DNA from: Paractinoplanes lichenicola
GTDB lineage: Bacteria > Actinomycetota > Actinomycetes > Mycobacteriales > Micromonosporaceae
NCBI RefSeq assembly: GCF_016785085.1
Contig: NZ_JAENHO010000017.1
Coordinates: 143,765 to 207,764, forward strand
Length of the DNA: 64,000 bases
Direction: 5' to 3'
Of this stretch, positions 1-8,387 are shown one piece after another. The number at the start of each line of letters is the position of its first letter. Positions within the stretch are counted from its first letter, which is position 1. Made by a program: the position numbers and the translations under genes. The notes beneath the pieces were generated by a model that saw only the letters and a list, made by a program, of their open reading frames with translations, had not been told where the DNA came from and did no database searches.

Positions 1-296
1 ACCGGCGCGCCGTGGGAGTCGATCAGCATGCCGGTCTCGCCCATCCCGGCCAGGGCGACGGCCTCGATCGGCGCGTCGGTGACGGCGGCGACGCGGCCGG
101 CCGCGGTGGTGACGAGCGTGCGGACGGCGGCCAGCAGCTCCCCGGCGTCCATCTCGGTCGTGCCCCCGGGCCCCGAGCGCCACGGCGTCGGCACCTGGGC
201 GACGGCGACCTCGTGGCCCGTCTCGTCGGTGACGAGCATCTTCATGCCCGTGCTGCCCAGATCGATGCCCGCGACCAGGCGTGCCGGGTTCACCAC
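1..296 (-). CDS. FGGY-family carbohydrate kinase, N-terminal part (cut by window edge)
   Basis: Only about the first 98 residues are in the window; the gene continues past base 1. The N-terminus has the FGGY/actin-fold phosphate-binding turn (GIDLGSTGMK, about residues 9-18), followed by beta strands typical of xylulokinase- and gluconokinase-like enzymes. These phosphorylate a free sugar or polyol with ATP in the cytoplasm; the substrate cannot be read from this fragment. Two adjacent GTG codons (296 and 293) can start it, with GGAG about 9 bases upstream. It diverges from the kinase/HAD fusion at 414, and the shared intergenic region carries three similar palindromes, so the two genes are probably co-regulated by one repressor. 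Family assignment is firm, substrate unknown. Confidence 0.8.
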   Translation of the reverse strand, partial: MVNPARLVAGIDLGSTGMKMLVTDETGHEVAVAQVPTPWRSGPGGTTEMDAGELLAAVRTLVTTAAGRVAAVTDAPIEAVALAGMGETGMLIDSHGAP

Positions 297-318
297 AGGA
301 GCTCTCCTAGCCGCGATC

Positions 319-416
319 ATGTCACCGGTGTCACGAATGGACCGACGGCCGGTGCCGGATGTTTGAGGTGAGGACATGTCACCGGTGTCTTTCTCGCTCA
401 TGTCACCGGTAACATG
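319..416. promoter_or_regulatory. Three operator-like palindromes between divergent sugar-kinase genes
   Basis: Three copies of a motif close to TGNCACCGGTGNCA lie at about 319-334, 375-390 and 399-416. The third, CATGTCACCGGTAACATG, is nearly symmetric and its last three bases are the ATG at 414. A CACCGGTG-type core flanked by TG/CA resembles LacI/GntR-type sugar repressor operators. The placement suggests repression of both divergent genes and direct occlusion of the rightward start. The regulator is not in the window. Confidence 0.55.
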
Positions 417-1673
417 ACGCCCATGATGTGGCGCTCCTCGACGGATTGTCAACAGCCGGCCCGGACGATCGTGGCCGTCGCGGGCGTGGCCGGCAGCGGC
501 AAGTCCACGCTCGGCCGCGCCCTGGCGGCGACGCTGGCGGCTCCCTTGCTCGACCTCGACTCGCTGACGAACCCCCTGCTCGACGCCCTGCCCCCGGCCA
601 CCCTCGGCGGTCACTGGCTCACGTCACCGCACGCCGCGGAGATCCGTACGGGTCGATACGCCGCCCTGTGCGCCACGGCCCGCGACATCGCCGGAACCGC
701 CGGCCGACTGGTCCTGGTCGCACCCTTCACCGCCGAGCTACGCGGCGGCCCCGAATGGACCCGCCTGCGCGACGCCGTGGGCCCCGACCTGAAGGTCATC
801 CACCTCCATGGCGCCGACGACCTGCTGACCCAGCGCCGAGCCGCCCGCACGGAGACCCGAGACCGTCACCGCGTGCCCGAACCGTACGTCCCCCCGGCCG
901 TCCCGGTCATCGAGCTCGACGCCGAGCTGACCACCGACCAGCAGCTGCTCCGCGCCCTGCTGACCCTCGGCCTGCGCTCCCCCGCGCCCCCGGCCGACAA
1001 CCCGCTGTTCGCCCGGGACTTCGACGCCGTCCTGTTCGACCTCGACGGCACCCTCGCCGATTCGACGGCCTCGGTCCTGCGCTCGTGGCGCCGCTTCGCC
1101 ACCGAGACCGGGGTCGACACTCAGCTGGTCGCCCAGAACCACGGCCGCCGGGCCCGCGCCCTCATGACCCTGCTGCTCCCGCCCGAACGCACCGCCGAAG
1201 GCCTGGCCCGCATCCTCGAAATCGAAACCGAGGACGCCACCTCGATCAAACCCACGCCGGGCGCCGGCGAGTTCTTCGCCGCCGTCCCCGAGCACCGCCG
1301 CGCCATCGTCACCTCCGGCTCGACGACCCTGGCCACAGCCCGCCTGCGCGGCGCCGGCCTCCCCGTCCCCGCCGTCATGGTCACCGCCGACGACGTCCAC
1401 ACCGGCAAACCCGACCCCGAACCGTTCCTGCTGGCCGCCGAACGCCTCGGCGTCGACCCCAAGCGCTGCCTGGCCGTCGAGGACGCCCCGGCCGGCATCC
1501 GCTCGGCCCGCGCCGCCGGCTGCACCGTCCTGGCCGTCACCGGCACCTCCCCCGCCCACGAGCTCACGGAGGCCGACCTGATCGTCGACGGCCTGGACCG
1601 CCTGCGCCCAGTTCTCGACACCGACAACCGCCTGCGACTGCAGCCCGTCGACGGCCGGATCGCCATGGAGTGA
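414..1673 (+). CDS. P-loop kinase / HAD phosphatase fusion protein
   Basis: A 419-residue protein with two catalytic modules. Residues 24-32 form a Walker A motif (GVAGSGKST) in a gluconokinase/shikimate-kinase-like P-loop domain of about 185 residues. From about residue 203 there is a complete HAD phosphatase: motif I FDLDGTLADS, motif II VTSGST, the motif III Lys in TGKPDPEPF, and motif IV EDAPAGIRSA, as in sugar-phosphate phosphatases of the beta-phosphoglucomutase group. Such a fusion could phosphorylate one sugar and dephosphorylate another, or recycle a metabolite with the divergent FGGY kinase. ATG 414 lies inside the third operator palindrome and has no close Shine-Dalgarno sequence, so translation may be leaderless; in-frame ATG at 423 and 426 are alternatives. 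The domains are clear, the substrate is not. Confidence 0.8.
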   Translation: MTPMMWRSSTDCQQPARTIVAVAGVAGSGKSTLGRALAATLAAPLLDLDSLTNPLLDALPPATLGGHWLTSPHAAEIRTGRYAALCATARDIAGTAGRLVLVAPFTAELRGGPEWTRLRDAVGPDLKVIHLHGADDLLTQRRAARTETRDRHRVPEPYVPPAVPVIELDAELTTDQQLLRALLTLGLRSPAPPADNPLFARDFDAVLFDLDGTLADSTASVLRSWRRFATETGVDTQLVAQNHGRRARALMTLLLPPERTAEGLARILEIETEDATSIKPTPGAGEFFAAVPEHRRAIVTSGSTTLATARLRGAGLPVPAVMVTADDVHTGKPDPEPFLLAAERLGVDPKRCLAVEDAPAGIRSARAAGCTVLAVTGTSPAHELTEADLIVDGLDRLRPVLDTDNRLRLQPVDGRIAME

Positions 1674-1956
1674 AATGTCGAGAGCGGATGCGTCAGTGTG
1701 CGACGGTGAGATTCGCCTGGGCCACGGCATGATCCGCAGCAGCTGCGCCCCAGCCGTCCGATACGCCTGCGGTCCAACCTGGCAGACCGAGACCGGCGGC
1801 GTTTCACGGCTGCGGCCGGATCCCTGGGGGCGTCCGATTCCGAACCCGGAAGCTGGGCCTAAGAGCCGACACCCGGCCAAAGCTGGACCCGGTCTCGCTG
1901 CCACCCGTTACACCACGGCGAACAGGGACCTAGCACACCGGCGAGATCGTTTCGGG
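1674..1956. other. Non-coding stretch downstream of the kinase/HAD gene
   Basis: No convincing gene is seen. A 132-residue open frame on the plus strand over this stretch has no recognisable domain or ribosome binding site and an amino-acid mix like a random GC-rich frame. The region separates two convergent genes. The only structured elements are the two DnaA-box-like nonamers and the tandem repeat annotated just downstream. Confidence 0.5.
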
Positions 1957-1982
1957 TTATCCACAATGGCTACTTGTCCACA
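1957..1982 (+). promoter_or_regulatory. Pair of DnaA-box-like nonamers
   Basis: TTATCCACA (1957-1965), identical to the classical DnaA box, and TTGTCCACA (1974-1982), the form preferred in high-GC actinobacteria, lie in the same orientation with starts 17 bases apart. They sit between convergent genes with no dnaA or dnaN nearby, so this is not an oriC in itself. A DnaA-binding or titration site is possible, and chance occurrence is not excluded. Confidence 0.4.
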
Positions 1983-2071
1983 CGGCCGACGGCGAAGATC
2001 GCCGGCTTCGGGGACAATCGGAAGTGGCGGGGGACCCCCTGGGAGGGTGGGTACTGGGCGCGGCCAACACT

Positions 2072-2135
2072 AGGGCCGGCGAGCATCGGACGGGCGAGCA
2101 CTGAGGGCCGGCGAGCATCGGACGGGCGAGCGCTG
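2072..2135. repeat. Two tandem copies of a 32-bp repeat
   Basis: The unit starting AGGGCCGGCGAGCATCGGAC occurs at 2072-2103 and again at 2104-2135, with one base difference near the end. It lies just beyond the 3' end of the GH6 gene. No coding role is seen. Confidence 0.8.
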
Positions 2136-2189
2136 AGGATCGGCGCGCGGCCCGGAGCGGCCGGCCGGTGACCCTGGACGCGCTCGGGT

Positions 2190-3203
2190 TCAGCCCCGGG
2201 CCAGCCCCAAGGCGTAGTCGGCCCACCACTGGCCGGCGGCTGGGGCGCCGTTGCCGCAGGGGCCGTCGGATTCGCCGGGGCGTTTGATCCATAGGTAGGC
2301 GTCGACCAGTTTGTGGCCGGTTTGCAGGGTGGGGGTGTTGCCCAGGGCGCGGCCCGGTGGGTTGCACCAGTGGCCGTCGTAGTCGCTGGTTTTCTTGGCC
2401 GGGCCGTTGCCGTTGCGGCTCGTGTCGATGACGAAGTGGGCGCCGCCCAGGTGTTTCGACAGCTTGGTGCCGTAGGTGACGTTGGCCGCCGTGGTCTCGA
2501 AGTTGGCCACGTTGAGGGCGAAGCCGTCGGCCCGGCCCACGCCGGCCTTCTTGAGCGCGTCGCCCATCGTGGCCGTGTCGGTGATCCAGCTCGGGTTGCC
2601 GCCGTCGAGGTAGACCTTGAGCTGCGGGTTCGCCGACAGGGTGTCGATCGCCGAGCCGAGCAGCTTGTAGCGTTCGGTGCGTTCGGCGTTGGTCAGGCAG
2701 CCCTGCACGGCCTGGGCGACCGCGTCGGGTTCGACGACGACGATCGCGCGCTGCCCGGTGATGGCGGCGGCGATCGAGGCGACCCACGCCGTGTATTCGG
2801 CCGCGGTGGTGGCGCCGCCGCCGGAGTGGCTGCCGCAGTCGCGTTGCGGGATGCGATACAGCGTCAGCACCGGCACCTTGCCCGCGGCGGCCGCCGCCGT
2901 CACCAGCGCGCGGGCCCGTACGGTCGGGTCGGTCGCCTCGTCGGCGAACCAGGCCGCCACCGGCCGGTCCGCGATCTCCCGGATCAGCGCGGCGTCGGCC
3001 GTCCGCCCCAGCGCCTCGTACGTTTTGACCTGCTCGACGGCCGGGCCGGCGGGATCGACGTACAAGGAAGGTGGGGCTGAGGACGGCGGAGCGGACACCG
3101 GCGTGGATGAAGGCGAATCGGACACATACCGAAGTGCCAGCCAGACGAAAAGCACCACGACCAGCACGACAGCGAGCAGGACGAAGGTGAGGCGACGAGC
3201 CAC
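2190..3203 (-). CDS. cslZ: Membrane-anchored GH6 endoglucanase (CslZ-like)
   Basis: A 337-residue glycoside hydrolase family 6 protein. An N-terminal hydrophobic segment (about residues 5-25) followed by a Ser/Pro spacer suggests a type II membrane anchor with the enzyme outside. GH6 signatures: YRIPQRDCGSHSGGG, the Asp of VVEPDAV, YLDGGNPSW, DTSRNGNGP and WIKRPGESDG. It would cleave beta-1,4-glucan. Its GTG start (3203) overlaps the TAG of glxA by one base (TAGTG), so translation is coupled; GTG 3221 is an alternative. Third in a cslA-glxA-cslZ order matching the Streptomyces hyphal-tip glucan operon, where this enzyme is thought to trim or release the polymer. Confidence 0.9.
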   Translation of the reverse strand: MARRLTFVLLAVVLVVVLFVWLALRYVSDSPSSTPVSAPPSSAPPSLYVDPAGPAVEQVKTYEALGRTADAALIREIADRPVAAWFADEATDPTVRARALVTAAAAAGKVPVLTLYRIPQRDCGSHSGGGATTAAEYTAWVASIAAAITGQRAIVVVEPDAVAQAVQGCLTNAERTERYKLLGSAIDTLSANPQLKVYLDGGNPSWITDTATMGDALKKAGVGRADGFALNVANFETTAANVTYGTKLSKHLGGAHFVIDTSRNGNGPAKKTSDYDGHWCNPPGRALGNTPTLQTGHKLVDAYLWIKRPGESDGPCGNGAPAAGQWWADYALGLARG

Positions 3204-5149
3204 TACGCGACCTGCACCCACCGGGCGACCGAGGGCACACCCTTGTCGTCGACGACGAAGAGCATGTACCAGCCGGACGGCACGAGGCCCTTCTTCGCCG
3301 GGATGCTGATGGCCAATCCGTCCTCCGTACGCTCGAGGCCGACCGCGACCGAGCGCTGGTCGACGTCGACGACGTGGGTCACGGCGCTGGGCCGCACAAG
3401 CCGCGCACGCTGCACATTTGTGCTGTCGGTGGGGAACGTTACCGTCGAGCCGCGCTTGACCGTGGTAGGCCCACCGGTGATGACCGGCCGTTTGCCTTGG
3501 AAGAGGTACGGCGGGCTGTAGACCTCGATCCGCTTCTCGAAGCTGCCCGGGTTCTTGCCGGTCTCGTCGTAGAGCGGGTCGCTGCCGAGCGTGATGACCC
3601 GGCCGTCGGCCAGCAGGATCGCCTCGGAGTGGTAGTTGCGGCCCACGGTCGACTCGGCCGCGGTCGCGAACGAGTTCGAGGACGGCTGATAGATCTGGGA
3701 GTTGAAGAGATCGCTGCGCGGCTTACCCCCGTACGGGCCCCCGCGGTAACCGGAGGAGCCGCCGGTGGTGAAGACCGTGTCGTCGGGCAGCAGCACAGTG
3801 CTCAGGTAGCGCGCCGGCTTGGGCAGGTCGGGCCCGGGCTCGTAGATCGGGTTCGACGTGTCGAGGTCGGCGATGGCCGTGCGGGTGGTCGAGATCGGCG
3901 ACTCCCCCACCTCGCCGCCGCCGAAGATCATGACCTTCTGCTCCTGGGCCGGGGCGAGCAGCACCGACGAGCTCGTCTCGGTCAGCCGGGGCTGCGCGAG
4001 CCCGGGGACCACCTCGAAGCTGTTGTCAGTCAAGTTCCACAGCCCGGGCGTACGCCCCTCGGTGTCGCTGCCGTAGCCCGAGTTGGAGCCGGAGAAGAAC
4101 AGCCGGTCGTCCGCCATCAGGTGCAGCGCCGGATAGGTCGGGAAGTAGCGCTTGAGCTCGGGCGCGGCCACCCACTTCTGCTCGGCCCGCAGGTATTTCT
4201 CGTTGTCGCCGGGCAGGATGCGGCCGAACTCGTCGAGCCCGGAGACGGCCAGCACGTCGCCGTCGGGCAGCTCGGCCAGGGTCGGATACCAGCGGCTCTT
4301 GACCATGTCGCCGGTGCGGATGTACTTCTCGGCCACCGGGTCGAACTCGTACGAGGTGTTGTCGCCGCCGTACTCCTGCTTCTCCCGCGTGATCTTGTCG
4401 GAGACGCCGTACAGGTTGTTCCGGTCCACGCCGGTCAGGCCCTGGATCTTGTACTGCGCGGGCTTGTCGACGAACGCGGCGTTGCCCGGCAGCATCGCGT
4501 CGACCCACACCTCGGCCTCGCCGGCGTGCTGCATCGGCAGGCCGTCGTGGATCATCTGGTGGGCCGCGGGCACGGTGACGTCCTCGCGGGTCTCGTAGAC
4601 GAAGCCGGTCGACGACTCGAGCCGGGTGCCCTTTCCGAACGTACGGGGTCCGGCCGTGGCCGACTCGTTCTTGATCTTCATGACGCCGGCCGCGTTGGTG
4701 ATGTCGCCCTCGAGCACCTCGTAGCTCTTGGTGCCGCCGGCGATCAGCAGGTTGCCGTTGGGCAGGAACGTGTGCCCGGCGCAGAAGACGTCGGTCGGCG
4801 TGGGCACCTCGGTGAACTTGTCGCCCTGGGGGTCGTACAGGATCGTGCGGAACGTGCCCGCCTCGAAGCTCTCCCGGTTGTTGCCGCTGCCCGCGATGAT
4901 CAGCACCTTGCCCGTGTTGAGCAGGGCCGCGTGGATGGCGTTGACCTGGAAGCCGGCCGGCACGGGCAGGCGCGACCAGTGGCCGTACTGCTCCTTGTAG
5001 GACTGGCGATTGATCGAGTACGTATGCAGGGCGTCGGCGCCGAACGCGACCATGGGCCGGTTCACCACGGCGACCACCGACAGGACGGCGAGCGCGACCA
5101 GACCGGTGCCCAGGCGGCGAGCGAGCGTCGGGCGGGGGCGGGGTGTCAT
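3203..5149 (-). CDS. glxA: Copper radical oxidase, GlxA-like (galactose oxidase fold)
   Basis: A 648-residue exported or membrane-anchored kelch-propeller oxidase of the AA5 type. An N-terminal hydrophobic segment (about residues 13-30) leads into seven propeller repeats and a C-terminal all-beta domain. Copper and radical-site residues can be matched to galactose oxidase: Cys in VFCAGH and Tyr in RWYPT (the Cys-Tyr cofactor pair), Tyr-His in NYHSEA, and His in VTHVVDVDQR. In Streptomyces, GlxA oxidises the glucan made by CslA and is needed for its deposition at hyphal tips. ATG 5149 overlaps the cslA stop as ATGA, so the two are translationally coupled. An uninterrupted frame extends further upstream, but it is a shadow of cslA. 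Confidence 0.93.
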   Translation of the reverse strand: MTPRPRPTLARRLGTGLVALAVLSVVAVVNRPMVAFGADALHTYSINRQSYKEQYGHWSRLPVPAGFQVNAIHAALLNTGKVLIIAGSGNNRESFEAGTFRTILYDPQGDKFTEVPTPTDVFCAGHTFLPNGNLLIAGGTKSYEVLEGDITNAAGVMKIKNESATAGPRTFGKGTRLESSTGFVYETREDVTVPAAHQMIHDGLPMQHAGEAEVWVDAMLPGNAAFVDKPAQYKIQGLTGVDRNNLYGVSDKITREKQEYGGDNTSYEFDPVAEKYIRTGDMVKSRWYPTLAELPDGDVLAVSGLDEFGRILPGDNEKYLRAEQKWVAAPELKRYFPTYPALHLMADDRLFFSGSNSGYGSDTEGRTPGLWNLTDNSFEVVPGLAQPRLTETSSSVLLAPAQEQKVMIFGGGEVGESPISTTRTAIADLDTSNPIYEPGPDLPKPARYLSTVLLPDDTVFTTGGSSGYRGGPYGGKPRSDLFNSQIYQPSSNSFATAAESTVGRNYHSEAILLADGRVITLGSDPLYDETGKNPGSFEKRIEVYSPPYLFQGKRPVITGGPTTVKRGSTVTFPTDSTNVQRARLVRPSAVTHVVDVDQRSVAVGLERTEDGLAISIPAKKGLVPSGWYMLFVVDDKGVPSVARWVQVA

Positions 5150-6849
5150 GCGTACGTCTCCACGGGTTCTTCGATCTTGACTTCTTCGAGCTGAGCAACG
5201 GGGGCGGCCGCGCGCCGGCGGTGAAAGAGCCAGACGGTCAGCGGGGTCAGGCAGATGACGACGTTGAGGGCCGGCCACAGCCACATGAAGCCGTCCACGT
5301 GCCCGGCGAACGGCGCGGCCACCAGCAGCGCGGCGTAGAAGGCGGCCCAGCGCAGCGCGTGCTTGAACGTGCGGACGCCGTCGGGGCTGGCCGACTCGCC
5401 CTTGGGCGTGACCACGAAGCGGGCGGGCCGGCGCAGCAGGGCCGAGAGGAAGGCGGACACGTAGACCGGGGTCGACAGCGTCGAGACGAGCATGCCGGCC
5501 AGCCCCGACGAGCCGGCCTCCTCGTGCGGGCTCACGTTGTGCCGCCGGTTCCACAGATAGAGCAGGAACTGGAAGAGCGCGGCGTCGACGTACAGCATCA
5601 GCCAGACCTGCTGCGGCACCTGCACACCCTTGGCCCCGAGCACCAGATAGCAGGTGGCGTTGATCGCGCCCAGCACCCAGGCCAGCGCGGTCAGCGGGTA
5701 GTACGACATGAGCAGGCCGTAGAACAGGGTGCGGCGCGCGCCCAGCTTCGGGATCATCCGCCCGAACTTGGCCACGGCCACCTCGTCGGTGCCGCGCGAC
5801 CAGCGGTATTGCTGGCTGAAGTAGTCGGTCCAGGAGGACGGGCCCTCGCCCACGGCCAGCACGTCGGGGGTGTAGACCGAGCGCCACCCGGCGGCGTGCA
5901 GGGCCAGGCTGGTCGCCATGTCCTCGGTGATCGAGTCCTGCAGGCCGCCGATCCGGCGAAGAGCCTCGATCCGTACGGCGTTGTTGGTGCCCACGAGCAT
6001 GGCCGCGCCGAACCGGTTGCCGGCCCGCTGCAGCAGCGAGTGGAACAGATACTGCTGCGACTCCGCCCAGCGGGTCACGACGTTGTCGTAGTTGCCGTAG
6101 ATCTGCGGCCCGACCACGAAAGCGACCTCGGGGTCGTGGAAGTAGCCCAGCAGCCGCTCGCAGAAGTTCGGCAGCGGCACGTGGTCGGGGTCGACCGAGA
6201 CGAACACGTCGTACGCGCTGCCGTGCTTGCGGATCCACGAGTTGTAGTTGCCGTGCTTGGTCTTCTCCTTGAAGGCGCCGGCCGGGGTGTTGTCGAGCGG
6301 GTTGCCCTTGCGCGTGAAGTGCTGCACGCCGAGGCGCTCGCACATCGCCTTGACCTCGTCGTCGTCGCCCTCGTCGAGCAGCCAGACGTCGTACTTGCCC
6401 TCGTGCCGCACCTTCATGGCCGCGGCCAGCGTGCGCTCGACCATCTCGACCGGCTCCTTGCCGGGCACGATCGTGGTCAGGAAGGCGACCCGCAGGCCGG
6501 GGTCGGGCGCGAGCGGCTCGGGGTCGCGGGCCCAGATCGTGGCCAGGCACAGCGTGACCACGTTGACGAGACGGAACACCTCGATGAGCAGGGTCGCGAC
6601 GATCATGAACCAGGTCGCGGCGTGCAGGGTCGGGTGCAGCGCGCGGTCGGGCACCGTCACCGAGCTGAGCAGCCAGGTCACGAACGTGGCCTCGAACGCG
6701 AACGCGAACAGGGTGATCGCGATGTTGCCGAGCGGGCGGCGGCCGGTCAGCCGGCGCATCGCGATCGGCCCCGGCTCGTCCGGCGGAGGCACGGCGGGGC
6801 CGGCGAGGCCGCTGTAGGCGTCGTAGTCGTACCGGGGCGCGGGGATCAC
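5146..6849 (-). CDS. cslA: Cellulose-synthase-like glycosyltransferase CslA (GT2)
   Basis: A 567-residue processive family-2 glycosyltransferase. It has two N-terminal membrane spans (about residues 45-105), a cytoplasmic catalytic domain with VWLLDEGDDD, the DxD-type VSVDPDHV, TEDMATS and the acceptor-site motif QQYRW, then four or so C-terminal spans. This order is diagnostic of cellulose-synthase-like enzymes that polymerise UDP-sugar and translocate the glucan. GTG 6849 was chosen because AGGA lies about 7 bases upstream; a TTG at 6873 would add eight residues. It heads the cslA-glxA-cslZ operon, with overlapping stop and start codons throughout. Confidence 0.93.
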   Translation of the reverse strand: MIPAPRYDYDAYSGLAGPAVPPPDEPGPIAMRRLTGRRPLGNIAITLFAFAFEATFVTWLLSSVTVPDRALHPTLHAATWFMIVATLLIEVFRLVNVVTLCLATIWARDPEPLAPDPGLRVAFLTTIVPGKEPVEMVERTLAAAMKVRHEGKYDVWLLDEGDDDEVKAMCERLGVQHFTRKGNPLDNTPAGAFKEKTKHGNYNSWIRKHGSAYDVFVSVDPDHVPLPNFCERLLGYFHDPEVAFVVGPQIYGNYDNVVTRWAESQQYLFHSLLQRAGNRFGAAMLVGTNNAVRIEALRRIGGLQDSITEDMATSLALHAAGWRSVYTPDVLAVGEGPSSWTDYFSQQYRWSRGTDEVAVAKFGRMIPKLGARRTLFYGLLMSYYPLTALAWVLGAINATCYLVLGAKGVQVPQQVWLMLYVDAALFQFLLYLWNRRHNVSPHEEAGSSGLAGMLVSTLSTPVYVSAFLSALLRRPARFVVTPKGESASPDGVRTFKHALRWAAFYAALLVAAPFAGHVDGFMWLWPALNVVICLTPLTVWLFHRRRAAAPVAQLEEVKIEEPVETYA

Positions 6850-7083
6850 GGAGCTTCCTCGTCCTCTCAACAACGATGACTCTCAGTGATGTCGGCCGTC
6901 GCCGTTTGGCAACCCGACCGAAATCACCGTGTGTCATCGCCGCAACGTGCTACTGGCGTCTAACCAGCGTTAACAGCGAACGCAAAGGTAACTAGACGTG
7001 GCACAGTAACGGTGCGTAGAGGAGCCGGTGAAGCGTTGTGATCAACTTCACGATCACAAAGAGTAATGGCTGGACTTAAGGGA
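6850..7083. promoter_or_regulatory. csl operon upstream region with inverted repeat / Crp-like site
   Basis: This 234-bp non-coding region precedes cslA. It contains a perfect inverted repeat TTGTGATC-N8-GATCACAA (7035-7058). Its left half overlaps a Crp-type sequence TGTGA-N6-TCACG (7036-7051), about 190 bases upstream of the cslA start. The stretch is also less GC-rich than its surroundings. A Crp/Fnr-family or other dimeric regulator site is plausible. Confidence 0.45.
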
Positions 7084-7109
7084 AAGGGCCGGGCAATTGC
7101 CCGGCCCTT
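7084..7109 (-). terminator. Perfect 11-bp stem hairpin after the beta-propeller gene
   Basis: AAGGGCCGGGC-AATT-GCCCGGCCCTT is a perfect 26-base palindrome seven bases past the stop codon of the gene at 7116. On the minus strand it is followed by TCCC with little U-run. It is probably the terminator that separates the propeller/Lrp genes from the csl operon. Confidence 0.75.
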
Positions 7110-7115
7110 CGCAGT

Positions 7116-8378
7116 TCAGGACGAGGCGACGCGGTAAATGACCCCAGCCTGGTCGTCACTGACGTAAATCCGGCCGTCGGGACCCTGCACCGCCATCACC
7201 GGCCGGCCCCAGCGTGAGCCGTCCTCGCGCTGGAACCCGGTGAGCAGGGTCTGCTGCGGGCCGAGCGTGCCGTCGCGCCAGGCGAAGAACGAGACCTCGG
7301 GCGGGCGGGGCGGCTGCCGGTTCCACGAGCCGTGGATGCCGACCAGCGCGCCGTCGCCGTAGCCGCCCGCGACATCGCTCACGAAGGCCATCCCGAGCGG
7401 GGCCGAGTGTGCGCCCATGCCCTGCTCGGATGGCTTGAGCTTGGCACAGTCGAGCTTGTCGCCGTCCGGGTTGGTCTGCACGTCGCGCACGAACGGCCGG
7501 TCGGTGTAGCTGATCTCGCCGTCGCCCAGGTCGGGGTCGGGGTTGCAGTACGGCCACCCCAGGTCGCGGCCCTCGGTCAGCTTGGCCAGCGGCTCGAGGG
7601 GGTGGTCGTTGACGTACGACTCCTCGACGTCGTTGTTCTTCGGGTTGGCGATGTTGTCCCGGTTGTTGACGGCCGTCCACACGCCGCCGTCGGGGTCGAT
7701 CGCCAGCCCGGTGCCGTTGCGCACGCCCCGCGCGAACGTCTCGGCCGGCCGGCCCGGCTTCGCGCGCAGGATCGCGGCCCGCTCCGGCTTGGTCTCCCGG
7801 TCCTCCTCGGAGATGTTGCCGGTGGAGCCGATCGAGACGTAGATCGAGCCGTCCTGGCCCACGGCCACGCTCTTGAGCGCGTGCGCGTACTTGCCGCCCA
7901 GCTCCACGCTCTTCTCGTCGGGCAGATCGTCGATCACGACCTGCTTGCCGCTCACCTTGCCGCCCGCGTACGAGAAGGAATCGACCTGATCGCTCTCGGC
8001 CACATAGAGCGTGTCGCCGTCGAAGGCCAGCCCGTGCGGCTGGTTCAGCCCCTCGACCAGGGGTTGCGACTGCCCCTGCTCATCGAGCACGAGCACGTCG
8101 CCCGACTCGGGCCGCGACACGAGCAGGCGCTTGTCGGGCGTCCAGGCCAGCAGCCGCGCGCCCGGCACCTTCGCCCACACGCTGACCGTCCAGCCCGGCG
8201 GCGCCTTGATCGGATCGTCGCCGCCGCCCTGCACCCGCGTCTCGACCAGGGCCGGCACCTCCACCGCGGCCGAGGCCGAGGCCGTTCGCCGGGGTTCCGC
8301 GCTCGACGCGTCGCCGTCGCCGCACGCGGCCACTCCCACCAGCAGACCTGCCGCCAAGGCGACCCGTACCGATCTCAT
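7116..8378 (-). CDS. Secreted lipoprotein, sorbosone/glucose dehydrogenase-like beta-propeller
   Basis: A 420-residue lipoprotein: signal peptide with lipobox ending VGVAAC (Cys about residue 19), then a Ser/Ala-rich linker. The body matches the PQQ-type GSDH/L-sorbosone dehydrogenase six-bladed propeller (APPGWTVSVWAKVPGARLLAWTPD, split blades ending GPDGRIYVSDDQAGVIYRV; HSAPLG and GIHGSWNR are typical). Members oxidise sugars or aldoses outside the membrane, sometimes with PQQ; no PQQ genes are seen here, so the catalytic role is uncertain. ATG 8378 is 9 bases after the lrp stop, so the two are one transcript. A hairpin follows the stop codon. Confidence 0.8.
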   Translation of the reverse strand: MRSVRVALAAGLLVGVAACGDGDASSAEPRRTASASAAVEVPALVETRVQGGGDDPIKAPPGWTVSVWAKVPGARLLAWTPDKRLLVSRPESGDVLVLDEQGQSQPLVEGLNQPHGLAFDGDTLYVAESDQVDSFSYAGGKVSGKQVVIDDLPDEKSVELGGKYAHALKSVAVGQDGSIYVSIGSTGNISEEDRETKPERAAILRAKPGRPAETFARGVRNGTGLAIDPDGGVWTAVNNRDNIANPKNNDVEESYVNDHPLEPLAKLTEGRDLGWPYCNPDPDLGDGEISYTDRPFVRDVQTNPDGDKLDCAKLKPSEQGMGAHSAPLGMAFVSDVAGGYGDGALVGIHGSWNRQPPRPPEVSFFAWRDGTLGPQQTLLTGFQREDGSRWGRPVMAVQGPDGRIYVSDDQAGVIYRVASS

Positions 8379-8387
8379 GAACGCTCC

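Noticed and set aside
1675..2073. 132-residue plus-strand frame after the kinase/HAD gene
   Set aside because: No ribosome binding site, no family signal, and rare-residue mix (Cys, Trp, Arg) typical of a random frame.
3203..6937. One 1244-residue minus-strand open frame spanning glxA and cslA
   Set aside because: The upstream two-thirds is a high-GC shadow of the cslA gene in another frame; only the part from ATG 5149 is the galactose-oxidase-like protein.
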